A stretch of DNA of 60,922 nt, taken from positions 1 through 60,922 of the forward strand of contig NZ_BADK01000091.1 in the NCBI RefSeq assembly GCF_000333595.1, in the 5' to 3' direction. The stretch is from Azospirillum sp. B506 (GTDB lineage Bacteria; Pseudomonadota; Alphaproteobacteria; Azospirillales; Azospirillaceae). Every line of letters begins with the position of its first letter. Within the stretch, counting starts at the first letter, position 1. A program made the translations under genes and the position numbers. Positions 9,207 to 20,292 of the stretch are shown one piece after another. The notes under the pieces are model-generated. The model saw nothing but the letters and a program-made list of their open reading frames with translations, made no database searches and was not told the origin of the DNA.

Positions 9207-11078
9207 ATGACCACCCAGAACGACACCCCCGTCGAAGCCTTCAAGCGGTCCACCACCGCCACGGTGCGCGCCATGTCACGGCGGGCGGAGGTGCAGGTCG
9301 GCTTCTCGTCCGATCCACCGGGGCTGTCGGGCCAGCGGGTGCGGGTGCCGCTGCCGGCGCGCGACCTCAATCCGGTCGAGGTCGCCAAGCTGCGCGGAGC
9401 GGCCGATGCCGTGGCGCTGCGGCTGCGCTACCACGACGCCACGGTTCATGCCCACCGCATGCCGCTGGGCGATGCCGCGCGCCAGGCCTATGACGCGATG
9501 GAACAGGCACGCTGTGAGGCGCTGGGCAGCCGCGACATGGCCGGCGTCGCCCACAATCTGGAAGCGGCGCTGGACGATCGCTACACCCGCCAGGGCTTCG
9601 ACCGGTTCGAGGATCGCGGGCAGGTGCCCCTGTCCGAAGCGCTGCGGCTGATGGCGCGCGAGGCGATGACCGGCGCGCCGCCGCCGCCCGCCGCCGCCCA
9701 TGCCGTCGATCTCTGGCGCCCCTGGATCGAGGAGCGGCTGGGCAAGGACATGAAGGGGCTGGCCAATTACGCCGGCGACCAGGAGGCCTACGCCAAGGCC
9801 GTCCGCCGCCTGCTGGCCGACCTCGACCTGGAAGTCGGGCAGGAAGCCGACCAGGAGGAGGAGGAGGACCAGCAGACCCAATCCTCCGAGGACGAGGAGT
9901 CGCCCCAGCACGGCCAGACCCGCGGCCAGGACGAGGACCAGTCCGACTCCGAATCCATGGCCTCGTCGGAGATGCAGGACTCGTCGGAGGCCGGCGAGAG
10001 CGCCGAGGAGGGCGCCGGCGAGGAAGGCGACATGGAGATGGGCGAGGGCGAGGGGGCGGAAGAGCCCGCCGGTCCCGGCCAGCCCTGGCGCAACGACGCC
10101 AACCGCCGCAACGAGCCCGATCCCAACGCCTACAAGGCCTACACCACCCAGTATGACGAGGTGGTCGATGCCGCCGACCTCTGCGACCCGGCCGAGCTGG
10201 AACGGCTGCGCCATTTGCTGGACCAGCAGCTGCTGCATCTGCAGGGCGTGATCTCCAAGCTGGCGAACCGGCTGCAGCGCCGGCTGATGGCCAAACAGCA
10301 GCGCTCCTGGAACTTCGACCTGGAGGAGGGCATCCTCGACGCCGCCCGGCTGGCCCGCGTCGTCGCCAACCCGGTCCTGCCGCTCTCCTTCAAGGCGGAG
10401 AAGGAGATGGACTTCCGCGACACCGTGGTGTCGCTGCTGATCGACAATTCCGGCTCGATGCGCGGCCGGCCGATCTCCATCGCCGCGATGAGCGCCGACA
10501 TCCTCGCCCGCACGCTGGAACGCTGCGCGGTGAAGGTGGAGGTGCTGGGCTTCACCACCCGCGCCTGGAAGGGCGGACAGGCGCGCGAGGCCTGGGTGGC
10601 CGGCGGCAAGCCGCCGCATCCCGGCCGGCTGAACGACCTGCGCCACATCGTCTACAAGGCCGCCGACATGCCATGGCGCCGCGCCCGCAAGAATCTCGGC
10701 CTGATGCTGCGCGAAGGCATCCTGAAGGAGAACATCGACGGCGAGGCGCTGCAATGGGCGCACAACCGCCTGCTCGGCCGGCCGGAACAGCGCCGCATCC
10801 TGATGGTGATCTCCGACGGCGCCCCGGTCGACGACTCGACCCTGTCGGTGAATGCCGGCAATTATCTGGAACGCCATCTGCGCCAGACCATCGAGCAGAT
10901 CGAGACGCGCTCGCCCGTCGAGCTGGTGGCGATCGGCATCGGCCACGACGTGACCCGCTACTACCGCCGTGCCGTGACCATCGTCGATGCCGAACAGCTG
11001 GGCGGCACGATGATGAACAAGCTGGCGGAACTGTTCGACGAGGATGACCGCCGCGGCGGTCGTCGCGGCTGGCGCTGA
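9207..11078 (+). CDS. cobT: Cobaltochelatase VWA subunit CobT
   Basis: 623-residue partner of CobS. Domains in order: an alpha-helical N-terminal region (1-210), a very acidic Glu/Asp/Ser-rich linker at about 212-300, a helical middle ([40 protein letters not shown]), and a C-terminal von Willebrand A domain with the MIDAS motif [10 protein letters not shown] and the later Thr and Asp residues ([14 protein letters not shown]). The acidic linker is a family feature. ATG at 9207. The short gap to cobS has no visible promoter, so an operon is likely. Confidence 0.95.
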   Translation: MTTQNDTPVEAFKRSTTATVRAMSRRAEVQVGFSSDPPGLSGQRVRVPLPARDLNPVEVAKLRGAADAVALRLRYHDATVHAHRMPLGDAARQAYDAMEQARCEALGSRDMAGVAHNLEAALDDRYTRQGFDRFEDRGQVPLSEALRLMAREAMTGAPPPPAAAHAVDLWRPWIEERLGKDMKGLANYAGDQEAYAKAVRRLLADLDLEVGQEADQEEEEDQQTQSSEDEESPQHGQTRGQDEDQSDSESMASSEMQDSSEAGESAEEGAGEEGDMEMGEGEGAEEPAGPGQPWRNDANRRNEPDPNAYKAYTTQYDEVVDAADLCDPAELERLRHLLDQQLLHLQGVISKLANRLQRRLMAKQQRSWNFDLEEGILDAARLARVVANPVLPLSFKAEKEMDFRDTVVSLLIDNSGSMRGRPISIAAMSADILARTLERCAVKVEVLGFTTRAWKGGQAREAWVAGGKPPHPGRLNDLRHIVYKAADMPWRRARKNLGLMLREGILKENIDGEALQWAHNRLLGRPEQRRILMVISDGAPVDDSTLSVNAGNYLERHLRQTIEQIETRSPVELVAIGIGHDVTRYYRRAVTIVDAEQLGGTMMNKLAELFDEDDRRGGRRGWR

Positions 11079-11144
11079 GGTAAGGAAGCGATCAAGGGAA
11101 CTTCCAGCTTTATCAGCTGCTTAGCTGAAAAGCGCCCGTCCGGA

Positions 11145-13190
11145 TCAAGGGGTATCCTTACCTGCAAGTGCCGGTTTCACACCGTCTCCCGCATCGGGAG
11201 GGGAAGGCAGCGAGAGAGTGGGGGCTGCCTTCTCCCCGGCCGGCGGCGCGGCCTTCTTCTCCTCCTCCAGCACCAGGCGCCAGAGTTCGGTCATGCCGGT
11301 GCGGCCGCGCAGAGACCGGCCGCCCTGGCGGACCAGCGGGACGGCGTCCTTGCCCTTGGCGGCGGTGACGCCGCTGGTCAGCACGATCACCTCGGACTCG
11401 CCCTGCAGGGCGGCCGACAGCTCCTCGATGCGGGCGGCGACGTTCACGGTATCGCCGACGATGGTGTAGTTGATCCGGCTGTCGGAGCCGATGTTGCCGA
11501 CCACCACCGGACCGCTGTGCAGCCCGACGCGGACATGGATCGGCGCCCGGCCCTCGGCGACGCGGCGGCGGTTGTCGGCGCGAATGGCATGATGGATCGC
11601 CAGCGCGGCGCGCAGACCACGGACGGCATGGTCCTCCTGCGCCTCCGGCGCCCCCCAGAAGGCCATCAGCGAATCGCCGATGAACTTGTCCACCGTGCCG
11701 CCCTCCGCCTCGATGCAGGCGGCGAGCAGCGTGAAATGCTCGTTCAGCAAAGCGGCGGTGTCGGCGGCGGCCATATGCTCGGCCATGCGGGAGAAGCCGC
11801 GGATGTCGGTGAACATCACCGTCACCTCCCGCTGCACCGAATCGAGTCCGCCCTCGGTCTCGCGCTGGCGCATCAGGCGCAGGACCAGCGCCTTCGGCAC
11901 ATAGGTCTCGAACCAGCGCAGGCCGGCGACCATGGCATTGAAGGCAGTGGCGGCGCGCGCCATCTCGCGCAGCCGGGAGTCCGGCAGGTCGGGGATGGCG
12001 CGGAACTCGAAGGCGCGGACGCGGTCGGCGGCCTCGGCCAGCCGCGCCACCTGCCGGCTGATCCGCCGCCCGACCAGCAGCGCCACCCCGACCGACACCA
12101 GCAGGATGGCGAAACCGACGGCACCGGTGATGTAGAGGCGTCGGACCTCGACATTCAGCTCGCCGTCGCGATAGCCGATGCCGATGATCCAATCCTGCTG
12201 GCCATACCCCGCCATCTTGCGGGTCAGGAAGATGTAGTCGCTGCCGAGCACGCGCACGCTGCGCGCCTCCACCCGCTTCTTCAGCGACTGCACCGGAACG
12301 CCGCTGGACCACAGCGCCGCCAACGCCGGATCATCGACCTGATCGATGCGCGGCAGCGGCGGCCCGTCCAGCTTGCCGGAAAAGTCGAAGCTGCGGCCGA
12401 CCAGCGCCGGATGGGCCAGCACATGGTTGTGGTCGTACAGAACGAAGGCATTCAGCCCCTGCTCCACGAACAGAACCTGGAGGAATCGCGACAGGTCGCC
12501 CAGCGACACGCCAACCGCCACCTGCCCCAGATAACGGCCGTCGCGCCGCACCGGCTGGTAGAGGGTGACGAAGCTGTTCTGCGCCTCCTTCAGCCAGCGC
12601 GGGTCGGCCCAGCTGGCGGCGCTGCGATTGGGACCGTCCAGAACCTCCGGCGGGATGTCGCTGTCGCCCTGCATGTCGAAGGGATCGGCGACCAGGCCGC
12701 CATTCAGCCGGCCGACACGGACCCCGGTCAGATCCGGGCGGATGAAGGCGAGGCCGGTGACGTCCGGGGCGCCGGCCAGCGCACCGCGCAACGTGTCGGT
12801 CATCGCCGTGCTGTCGTCGGCGCGCAGGTCGCCGCGTTCGATCAGCCCGCCGACGAAGCGCGCCATCTCCCGCGCGGGGTCGAGCTGGTGGCGGACCCGC
12901 ACCTCCACCCCGGCCAGCGCCAGATCGGCCTTGTCGTTCAACAGGGCGAAGGTGTTGGTGCTGGCGCTGACCAGCCCCAGAACCAGGACGCTGGCGACAG
13001 CCGCCAGCATCAGCGAGCCGAACCCCGCCACCAGCACAGCGGCGATGGGCAGCCGCAGCCGCCGGTGGCCACCGGTCTTCAGCCCAGACTTCCGTCCAGC
13101 AGGCTTCGCCGCCGTCCTGCCGGCCGGCGTCACGGCGGTCGCCGGAAGGGCCGGGGCAGTGGGGGGGCGCGCTGACGGGGTATCGGGCAT
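11145..13190 (-). CDS. Membrane adenylate/guanylate cyclase with Cache-type sensor
   Basis: 681 residues from the ATG at 13190. Layout: basic Pro/Ala-rich cytoplasmic start (1-45), TM1 (about 46-78), periplasmic Cache-like sensor (80-350), TM2 (about 353-376), HAMP (375-420), and a class III cyclase domain (about 452-640). Metal aspartates D462 and D506, purine-binding K502 and D580, and transition-state N583 and R587 are all present, so it should be active and make cAMP, judging from Lys/Asp. The periplasmic ligand is unknown. Convergent with cobT. The TTG at 13226 would add 12 residues and is less likely. Confidence 0.9.
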   Translation of the reverse strand: MPDTPSARPPTAPALPATAVTPAGRTAAKPAGRKSGLKTGGHRRLRLPIAAVLVAGFGSLMLAAVASVLVLGLVSASTNTFALLNDKADLALAGVEVRVRHQLDPAREMARFVGGLIERGDLRADDSTAMTDTLRGALAGAPDVTGLAFIRPDLTGVRVGRLNGGLVADPFDMQGDSDIPPEVLDGPNRSAASWADPRWLKEAQNSFVTLYQPVRRDGRYLGQVAVGVSLGDLSRFLQVLFVEQGLNAFVLYDHNHVLAHPALVGRSFDFSGKLDGPPLPRIDQVDDPALAALWSSGVPVQSLKKRVEARSVRVLGSDYIFLTRKMAGYGQQDWIIGIGYRDGELNVEVRRLYITGAVGFAILLVSVGVALLVGRRISRQVARLAEAADRVRAFEFRAIPDLPDSRLREMARAATAFNAMVAGLRWFETYVPKALVLRLMRQRETEGGLDSVQREVTVMFTDIRGFSRMAEHMAAADTAALLNEHFTLLAACIEAEGGTVDKFIGDSLMAFWGAPEAQEDHAVRGLRAALAIHHAIRADNRRRVAEGRAPIHVRVGLHSGPVVVGNIGSDSRINYTIVGDTVNVAARIEELSAALQGESEVIVLTSGVTAAKGKDAVPLVRQGGRSLRGRTGMTELWRLVLEEEKKAAPPAGEKAAPTLSLPSPPDAGDGVKPALAGKDTP

Positions 13191-13287
13191 GCGCGGCAGC
13201 CTACCCGCCCATCCGTCCGGCGGCAACCCACGGGGCTGTATCCTTACGCGGATTTCATACCGTTCCGCTCATGCCTGAGGGCGGAGG

Positions 13288-14763
13288 CTATTCCCCGACG
13301 ATCACCTTCACCCGCTGGCCGGGCGACAGAGGCGTTCCGGGAGGAAGGTCGTTGATGATCCGGAACAATTCTTCGGCATAGGGTTCCTGCGGCATGCGGC
13401 GGACGAGGCCGGCAACGCTGTCGCCCGGCTGCACCGCCATCACCTGGACACGGCGGGGGCGGAAGCGGGCGGCCTCCTCAGCGGTCATGCGGTGAAAGCT
13501 GTTGGCCGCGGCCTGGAAATCGGCATCGAAACGAGCCAGCGATCCGGCCGGCGCCAGGAAGGTGAAGCGGTACATCCTCCCATCCGGCGCGCGGATCGCC
13601 ACCAGCCGGATGTCGGCGCTGCTGCCGTCTGTTTCACCGCGCGTGGTGGCGGTCGCCGCCGGCATGCCGCCGATGGCGAGGCGCTGGACATTGGACAAAG
13701 TCGCAGTCTTGGCCCAGACACCGGTCAGGAAGGCGGCGGGGTCGGAAACACCGGCGGCTGCACCGCCATCGAAGGCCATGGCGGTGCCGTTCTGGCCCTT
13801 GGCCACCACCTGATCGGCGCCGTTCAGCAGCGCATAGCCCTGCGGCACGGTGAAGGCGATGCCCAGCTGCGGGTGGGCGAAGGTCCGGCCGCGGACATAG
13901 CCGTTCTCCGGGCTGTCGCCGTAGATCATGCCGTCGACCGCCGCCAGGTAAGGATCGCGCGGACGGGCGCCGCCCGGCGGCAGGACGCGGGCCAAGTCGG
14001 CGGCGCGGCGCACGCGCTCCTCGGTCGCCGGGTGGCTGGCGAGGAAGTCGAAGCCGCCCTCGCCCTTGTTGCCGGCACGCAGCCCCTCATACTGGCTGTC
14101 GCGGCGCAGCGTCTCCAGGAAGGTCGCCATGGCGAAGGGGTCGTAGCCGGCCCGCCGCAAGGTCTCGACGCCGAGCTGGTCGGCCTCCAGCTCCTGCTCG
14201 CGGGAATAGCTGGCGACCACGGCGGTGCCGCCCAACCCGGCCAGCTGCGCCAGCGTGTCGTTGCCGAACACCAGCCCGACCCCGGCGGCGAGCAGCCCGG
14301 CGATGGTCTGCCGGGTCTGGCGCTGTGCCGAATGGTGGGCGGTGACATGGCCGATCTCGTGCGACAGCACGCCGGCCACTTCGGCCTCGTCCTTCGCCAG
14401 CGCCAGCAGGCCGCGGGTGACGTAGACATAGCCGCCGGGCAGGGCGAAGGCGTTGACCACGTCGCTGTCCAGCACGGTGAAGGTCCAGGGCTCGCGCGCC
14501 AGAGCGGTGGTGGAGGCGAGCTTGCGGCCGAGCCGGTCGATATAGCCCTGCAACCGGGCATCCTTCACCGCCCCGCCGAACTGGGCCAGGATCTTCGGGT
14601 GCTCCTGCGCCCCCAGCGCCGCCTCGTCACCGCCGGACAGGACATTGTCCAGCAGCCCGGCCTTGGCCGGCCCGGGAGCGACCAGGGCGGGAGTGGCCGC
14701 TGCCAGCATGAGGACGGCCAATGCGGAACGGAACGGCTTGCGGAAGGGGGCATGGATCGGCAT
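13288..14763 (-). CDS. Periplasmic M48 family zinc metalloprotease
   Basis: 491 residues. A signal peptide (MPIHAPFRKPFRSALAVLML..., cleavage about residue 35 after AKA) is followed by an M48 (BepA/LoiP-like) protease domain with zinc motif HEIGH at 135-139 and the downstream Glu in SREQELEADQLG. Beyond about residue 280 lies a region of unknown type and, at the end, a LysM-like segment (VMAVQPGDSVAGLVRRMP...LSPGQRVKVI). Relatives degrade or chaperone outer-membrane proteins, so a role in envelope quality control is likely (inference). Divergent from the SNase-like gene with 52 bp between starts. Confidence 0.92.
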   Translation of the reverse strand: MPIHAPFRKPFRSALAVLMLAAATPALVAPGPAKAGLLDNVLSGGDEAALGAQEHPKILAQFGGAVKDARLQGYIDRLGRKLASTTALAREPWTFTVLDSDVVNAFALPGGYVYVTRGLLALAKDEAEVAGVLSHEIGHVTAHHSAQRQTRQTIAGLLAAGVGLVFGNDTLAQLAGLGGTAVVASYSREQELEADQLGVETLRRAGYDPFAMATFLETLRRDSQYEGLRAGNKGEGGFDFLASHPATEERVRRAADLARVLPPGGARPRDPYLAAVDGMIYGDSPENGYVRGRTFAHPQLGIAFTVPQGYALLNGADQVVAKGQNGTAMAFDGGAAAGVSDPAAFLTGVWAKTATLSNVQRLAIGGMPAATATTRGETDGSSADIRLVAIRAPDGRMYRFTFLAPAGSLARFDADFQAAANSFHRMTAEEAARFRPRRVQVMAVQPGDSVAGLVRRMPQEPYAEELFRIINDLPPGTPLSPGQRVKVIVGE

Positions 14764-14815
14764 ACCGGTCAGAACCCCGCCCGGCGGCGGATGTTCCGCG
14801 AGGACCGCGCTCCCC

Positions 14816-15700
14816 ATGCGACTTGTCACGCTCCCGCTTGTGCGCCTGCCGGTCTTGCTGCTGGCCGGGCTTATGCTGGCCGGTGCCGCGTCGGCGGACG
14901 GGCTGAGGGTCTCCGCCGTTCTGGACGGCGACACGCTGGAGCTGGAGGACGGCCGCCAGGTCCGGCTGGCGGGGATCGAGGCGGCCAAGCCGCCGCGAAA
15001 CGCCAACCCGGCCGATGGCCGCCTCTGGCCGATGGCGGAGGCAGCGACGTCGGCACTGGCCGATCTGGCGCTGGGCCGCCGCGTCGTGTTGCACGGGCCG
15101 GCGCCGGTGGACCGCCATGGCCGGCTGCTCGCCCATCTGGTGCGGGAGGATGGGCTGTGGCTGCAATCGGCGCTGCTGGTGCGCGGGCAGGCGCGGGTCC
15201 ACACCCGGCCGGATGCCCGCGCCTATGCGGCGGAGCTGCTGGCTGGCGAGGAGGCCGCGCGCACCGCCGGGCGCGGGCTGTGGCGCAGCCGGGTCTATGC
15301 GGTGCGCGACGCCGCCGACCTGGACGGGCTTTTCCACGACCGCGACAGCTTCCAGCTGGTCGAAGGGGTGGTGCTGGCGGTGTCGAAGGGCGGTGGCGAG
15401 AGCTGGCTCGATTTCGGCACCGACTGGCGCAGCGACGTCACCGTCCATATCGGCCGCGCCGCGATGCGCGAGGTCACCCGCGCCGGCATCGATCCGCTGT
15501 CCTACGAGGGGCGGCGGGTGCGCGTGCGGGGCTGGATCACGCTGCGCAATGGACCGATGATCGAGATCACCCATCCCGAACAGATCGAACGGCTGGAGCA
15601 GGAGGCGGCCTCCGCCGCCCCGCAGCGCGCCGGCGCCAACGCCGACGATAACGATGACGACCCATGGGATGACGACGAAGGGGAGGACGAACCGGAATGA
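14816..15700 (+). CDS. Exported thermonuclease (SNase)-like protein
   Basis: 294 residues with an N-terminal signal sequence (MRLVTLPLVRLPVLLLAGLM, cleavage near ASA) and an SNase-like OB-fold domain. Ca2+/catalytic-type residues are recognisable: DGDTLELEDGRQVRLAGIEA, then AEA and DRHGRLLAHLV, corresponding to the nuclease Asp, Arg, Glu and second Arg positions. The usual GIDTPE is altered to GIEAAKP, so activity is not assured. The C-terminal half is a second, divergent OB-like domain and a strongly acidic tail (DDNDDDPWDDDEGEDEPE). The stop overlaps the next start by ATGA, so the two genes are translationally coupled. Confidence 0.85.
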   Translation: MRLVTLPLVRLPVLLLAGLMLAGAASADGLRVSAVLDGDTLELEDGRQVRLAGIEAAKPPRNANPADGRLWPMAEAATSALADLALGRRVVLHGPAPVDRHGRLLAHLVREDGLWLQSALLVRGQARVHTRPDARAYAAELLAGEEAARTAGRGLWRSRVYAVRDAADLDGLFHDRDSFQLVEGVVLAVSKGGGESWLDFGTDWRSDVTVHIGRAAMREVTRAGIDPLSYEGRRVRVRGWITLRNGPMIEITHPEQIERLEQEAASAAPQRAGANADDNDDDPWDDDEGEDEPE

Positions 15701-16557
15701 GGAAGCCGTCTATCGCGCGCAGGGCGGGGCGCCTGCTTGCCGCCCTGTCCCTGCTGCTGATCGCCTTGCCGGCGCATAGGACGCTGGCGGGTGGGCCGGC
15801 GCTGATCATCGCCGTCGCCGGGGCCGAGCGGGTGTTCGACCGCGACGCCCTTCTGGCCCGGCCGGACGCGGTGAGCGTCGACATTGCCGCCGACGTGTCC
15901 TATGGCCGGCCGATGAGCTACCGTGCCGTGCCGCTCGCCAGCCTGCTGGGCACTGCAGACTTCCCGCCCGGCACCGTGCTGGAAGGCGTGGCGTCGGACG
16001 GCTTCACCGCACAGCTGCCGCCGGAGCTGTGCCTGCGCAGCGGTCCCGACGGCGCTGTCGCCTTCCTGGCGGTGGAGCCGGCCGACCGGCCCTGGCCCAA
16101 TCTCCCGGGCAAGGAAGTGTCCGCCGGCCCCTTCTATCTGGTGTGGGTGCGGCCGGAGGCGTCGGGGGTCCGCAGCGAGCAATGGCCCTATCAGCTGGCC
16201 CGCGTCGTCGCCTCGGACGATCCATTGCGCCGCTGGCCACAGCTGGCGGTCGATCAGGGTCTGCCGCCCGATTCACCCATCCGCGCCGGGCAGGCGGTGT
16301 TCATGACCCAGTGCATGGCCTGCCACACGCTGAACGGCGCCGGCAGCGCCACGATGGGACCGGACCTGAACCGGCCGATGAACCCGACAGACTATCTCAC
16401 GCCCACCGGGCTGAAGAGGCTGGTCCGGGATCCGCGCTCCGTCCGGACATGGCCCAACCAGCAAATGCCCGGCTTCGACCCGGCGATGCTGAGCGATGCC
16501 GACCTCGACCGCGTCGTCGCCTATCTCGGGCACATGGCGGGACGGAAGGCCCCGTAG
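15697..16557 (+). CDS. Periplasmic c-type cytochrome with molybdopterin-oxidoreductase-like N-domain
   Basis: 286 residues. A signal peptide (RRAGRLLAALSLLLIALPAH) is followed by a domain of about 150 residues that resembles the sulfite-oxidase/YedY-type fold without the pterin signature (VFDRDALLARPDAVSVDIAADVSYGRPMSYRAVPLASLL), and a class I cytochrome c domain at about 195-284. The heme motif is CMACH and the distal ligand is probably the Met of NQQMPGF. Likely a periplasmic electron carrier or a redox subunit. Its start overlaps the SNase gene. Domain assignment for the N-terminal half is inferred from pattern only. Confidence 0.85.
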   Translation: MRKPSIARRAGRLLAALSLLLIALPAHRTLAGGPALIIAVAGAERVFDRDALLARPDAVSVDIAADVSYGRPMSYRAVPLASLLGTADFPPGTVLEGVASDGFTAQLPPELCLRSGPDGAVAFLAVEPADRPWPNLPGKEVSAGPFYLVWVRPEASGVRSEQWPYQLARVVASDDPLRRWPQLAVDQGLPPDSPIRAGQAVFMTQCMACHTLNGAGSATMGPDLNRPMNPTDYLTPTGLKRLVRDPRSVRTWPNQQMPGFDPAMLSDADLDRVVAYLGHMAGRKAP

Positions 16558-16565
16558 GAGAAGGT

Positions 16566-16596
16566 GGTGGGAGAGGGGCTTTCGTCCCCTCCCACC
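16566..16596. terminator. Hairpin between convergent cytochrome c and ptsI genes
   Basis: GGTGGGAGAGGGG pairs with CCCCTCCCACC around a CTTTCGT loop, with a two-base bulge. It lies in the 48-bp gap between two converging stop codons, where a shared terminator is expected, but no T-run follows on either strand. Confidence 0.4.
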
Positions 16597-16605
16597 GGTC
16601 AGGCG

Positions 16606-18466
<1,861 letters not shown>

Positions 18467-18477
<11 letters not shown>

Positions 18478-18769
18478 CGAACTTGCGGTTGATCAGGTCC
18501 AGGAGGGCGTCCATCGCAGCATCGGCCTGGGCACCGCTGGCGCGCAGTTCAACCGTGGTGCCCGGGCCGGCGGCCAGCATCATCAGCCCCATGATCGATT
18601 CGCCAGACACGACCGACTCGCCGCGGCGCACCGAGATCTCGGCATTGAAGGTGGCGACCAGCTTGACGAACTTGGCCGAGGCGCGCGCGTGCAGGCCGCG
18701 CTGGTTGGTGATGGTGGCGGTGCGGCGGATTTCGCCGTCGGCGGATGCCGTGTCGTCGGGAGGGCTCAT
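18467..18769 (-). CDS. ptsH: PTS phosphocarrier protein HPr
   Basis: 100 residues. The phosphorylated histidine is in NQRGLHARASAKFVKL, and the regulatory serine region ESIMGLMMLAAGPGT is intact, the target of the HPr kinase encoded 1.5 kb upstream. About 15 extra residues precede the core. Part of the leftward run hprK-rapZ-EIIA-ptsH-ptsI, with 9 bp after the EIIA stop. Confidence 0.95.
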
Positions 18770-18778
18770 CGCGGGCGG

Positions 18779-19177
18779 TCAGTCCGACAGGAGGGTGGAG
18801 GCGACGTTGATGTATTTCTGCCCGGCGTCGCGGGCGGCGATCACCGATTTGTCCAGCGGCTCGGTCTTGCGCACGCTGGCGAGCTTGATCAGCATCGGCA
18901 GGTTGACGCCGGCGATCACCTCCACCTTCGCCTTGTCCATGATGGAGATGGCGAGGTTGGACGGCGTGCCGCCGAACATGTCGGTCAACACCACGACGCC
19001 CGATCCGTCGTCGACCTCCGCCACCGAGTTGAGGATGTCCTGGCGGCGCTGTTCCATGTCGTCGTCGGGGCCGATGCACACGGCACGCACCTGCTGCTGT
19101 TCGCCCACCACATGGAACAGCGCGGCGATGAATTCCTCGGCCAGACGCCCGTGGGTGACAAGAACCATACCGATCAT
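18779..19177 (-). CDS. PTS EIIA component, mannose family
   Basis: 132 residues beginning MIGMVLVTHGRLAEEF, with the phospho-accepting His at position 9, and the GTPSNLAISIM motif of the EIIA-Man fold. Accepts phosphate from HPr. It is a single-domain protein with no EIIB, EIIC or EIID partner nearby, as in many alphaproteobacteria where this protein is a signalling end-point rather than a transporter part. Lies between rapZ and ptsH; 122 bp after the rapZ stop. Confidence 0.93.
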   Translation of the reverse strand: MIGMVLVTHGRLAEEFIAALFHVVGEQQQVRAVCIGPDDDMEQRRQDILNSVAEVDDGSGVVVLTDMFGGTPSNLAISIMDKAKVEVIAGVNLPMLIKLASVRKTEPLDKSVIAARDAGQKYINVASTLLSD

Positions 19178-19299
19178 GGGACATCCTTCAAGGTTGGGTC
19201 CTCCCCGGAGACCTGCGCAAGGGCCGCCGCCGCGGGGCAGCTGCCCTCATCGCAACTGGATCGTTGGTTGGACGCATGGTCGTCAAGGCGCAATTTGCA

Positions 19300-20292
19300 T
19301 CATCCCTGATGGTTGGCCTGATGGTTGGCCTGATGGTTGGCCTGCTGGCCGTTGCCGGAACCGGCGTTGCGCAGCCCCAGCCGGTCCAGCTCACGGTGGC
19401 TCAGGCTGACCCGCAGCTTCTGCTCCTTCAACCAGGCGGCCAGCCGTTCGGCGATGAAGACCGACCGGTGCTTGCCGCCGGTGCAGCCGATGGCGATGGT
19501 CAGGTAGCTCTTGCCTTCCTGGTTGTAGCGCGGCAGCAGCGGGCGCAGCAGTTCGGTCAGGTTCCGGAAGAAGGTGGGAAAATCGGGATCGCTCTCCACC
19601 CGCGCGGCGACGGCCGGGTTCAGGCCGGTCAGCGGCCGAAGCTCCGGATCGTAATGCGGGTTGGTCAGGAACCGCACGTCGAAGACCAGATCAGCTTCGC
19701 GCGGAAGACCCTGGCGGAAGGAAAAGGAGGTCACGAACACCTGCAGGGCTGCCTGGGCGTCACGCCGGAAATGCCCGGACAGGATGCGCCGCAAATCGTG
19801 AATGGACAGTTGCGTTGTGTCGATGGTGACGTCGGCTTCCTCCTTCAGCGGGAACAGCAGGGCGCGTTCGCGCTGGATGCCGTCCGGCACCGTGCGGTCC
19901 TCCGCCAGCGGATGGCGCCGCCGCGTCTCGGTGAATCGGCGTTGCAGCACCTCGTCGCCGCACTCCAGGAAGACCAGGCTGACGTCGAGGTCGCCGTCGC
20001 GGCGCAATGCCTCCAGCTCGTCCAGGAAGTTCTGCGCGGAAAAGTCGCGGGTGCGGCTGTCGATCACCAGGGCAAGCGGCCGGCGTTTCGGATCGGCCTG
20101 CCGGATCAGGGCGGGGACCAGCGACAGGCGCAGATTGTCCACCGCCTCGTATCCCAGATCCTCCAGCGCCTTCAGCGCCACCGACATGCCGGCTCCCGAC
20201 AGGCCGGTGACCAGCACGATGCGTCCGCGGTGGACAGCGGTGCCGGCGGGGTCGGACGGGCCTTCGGAAGACAGGGAGTCGGGAGATGTCAT
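19300..20292 (-). CDS. rapZ: RapZ-family nucleotide-binding protein
   Basis: 330 residues. The N-terminal kinase-like domain opens with IVLVTGLSGAGMSVALKALEDLGYEAVDNL; the C-terminal domain has the conserved FDVRFLTNPHYDPELRPLTGL and IAIGCTGGKHRSVFIAERLA. In E. coli RapZ is an RNA-binding adaptor that senses glucosamine-6-phosphate; here the partner RNA is unknown. The Walker A lysine is Met (M36). The C-terminus ends in NHQA repeats encoded by a 12-bp tandem repeat. The ATG overlaps the hprK stop (ATGA). The ATG at 20292 was chosen for that coupling and the family's N-terminus. Confidence 0.94.
   Translation of the reverse strand: MTSPDSLSSEGPSDPAGTAVHRGRIVLVTGLSGAGMSVALKALEDLGYEAVDNLRLSLVPALIRQADPKRRPLALVIDSRTRDFSAQNFLDELEALRRDGDLDVSLVFLECGDEVLQRRFTETRRRHPLAEDRTVPDGIQRERALLFPLKEEADVTIDTTQLSIHDLRRILSGHFRRDAQAALQVFVTSFSFRQGLPREADLVFDVRFLTNPHYDPELRPLTGLNPAVAARVESDPDFPTFFRNLTELLRPLLPRYNQEGKSYLTIAIGCTGGKHRSVFIAERLAAWLKEQKLRVSLSHRELDRLGLRNAGSGNGQQANHQANHQANHQG
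19306..19341. repeat. Three tandem copies of a 12-bp unit at the rapZ 3' end
   Basis: CTGATGGTTGGC is repeated exactly three times, with a partial fourth (CTG). The repeats keep the rapZ frame and encode Asn-His-Gln-Ala units at its C-terminus, just before the stop at 19300. Recent expansion by slippage is likely; copy number should vary between strains. Confidence 0.9.

Noticed and set aside
11110-11145. Hairpin TCAGCT-GCTT-AGCTGA between cobT and the cyclase
   Set aside because: Stem only six bp and no T-run after it on either strand, so not called a terminator.
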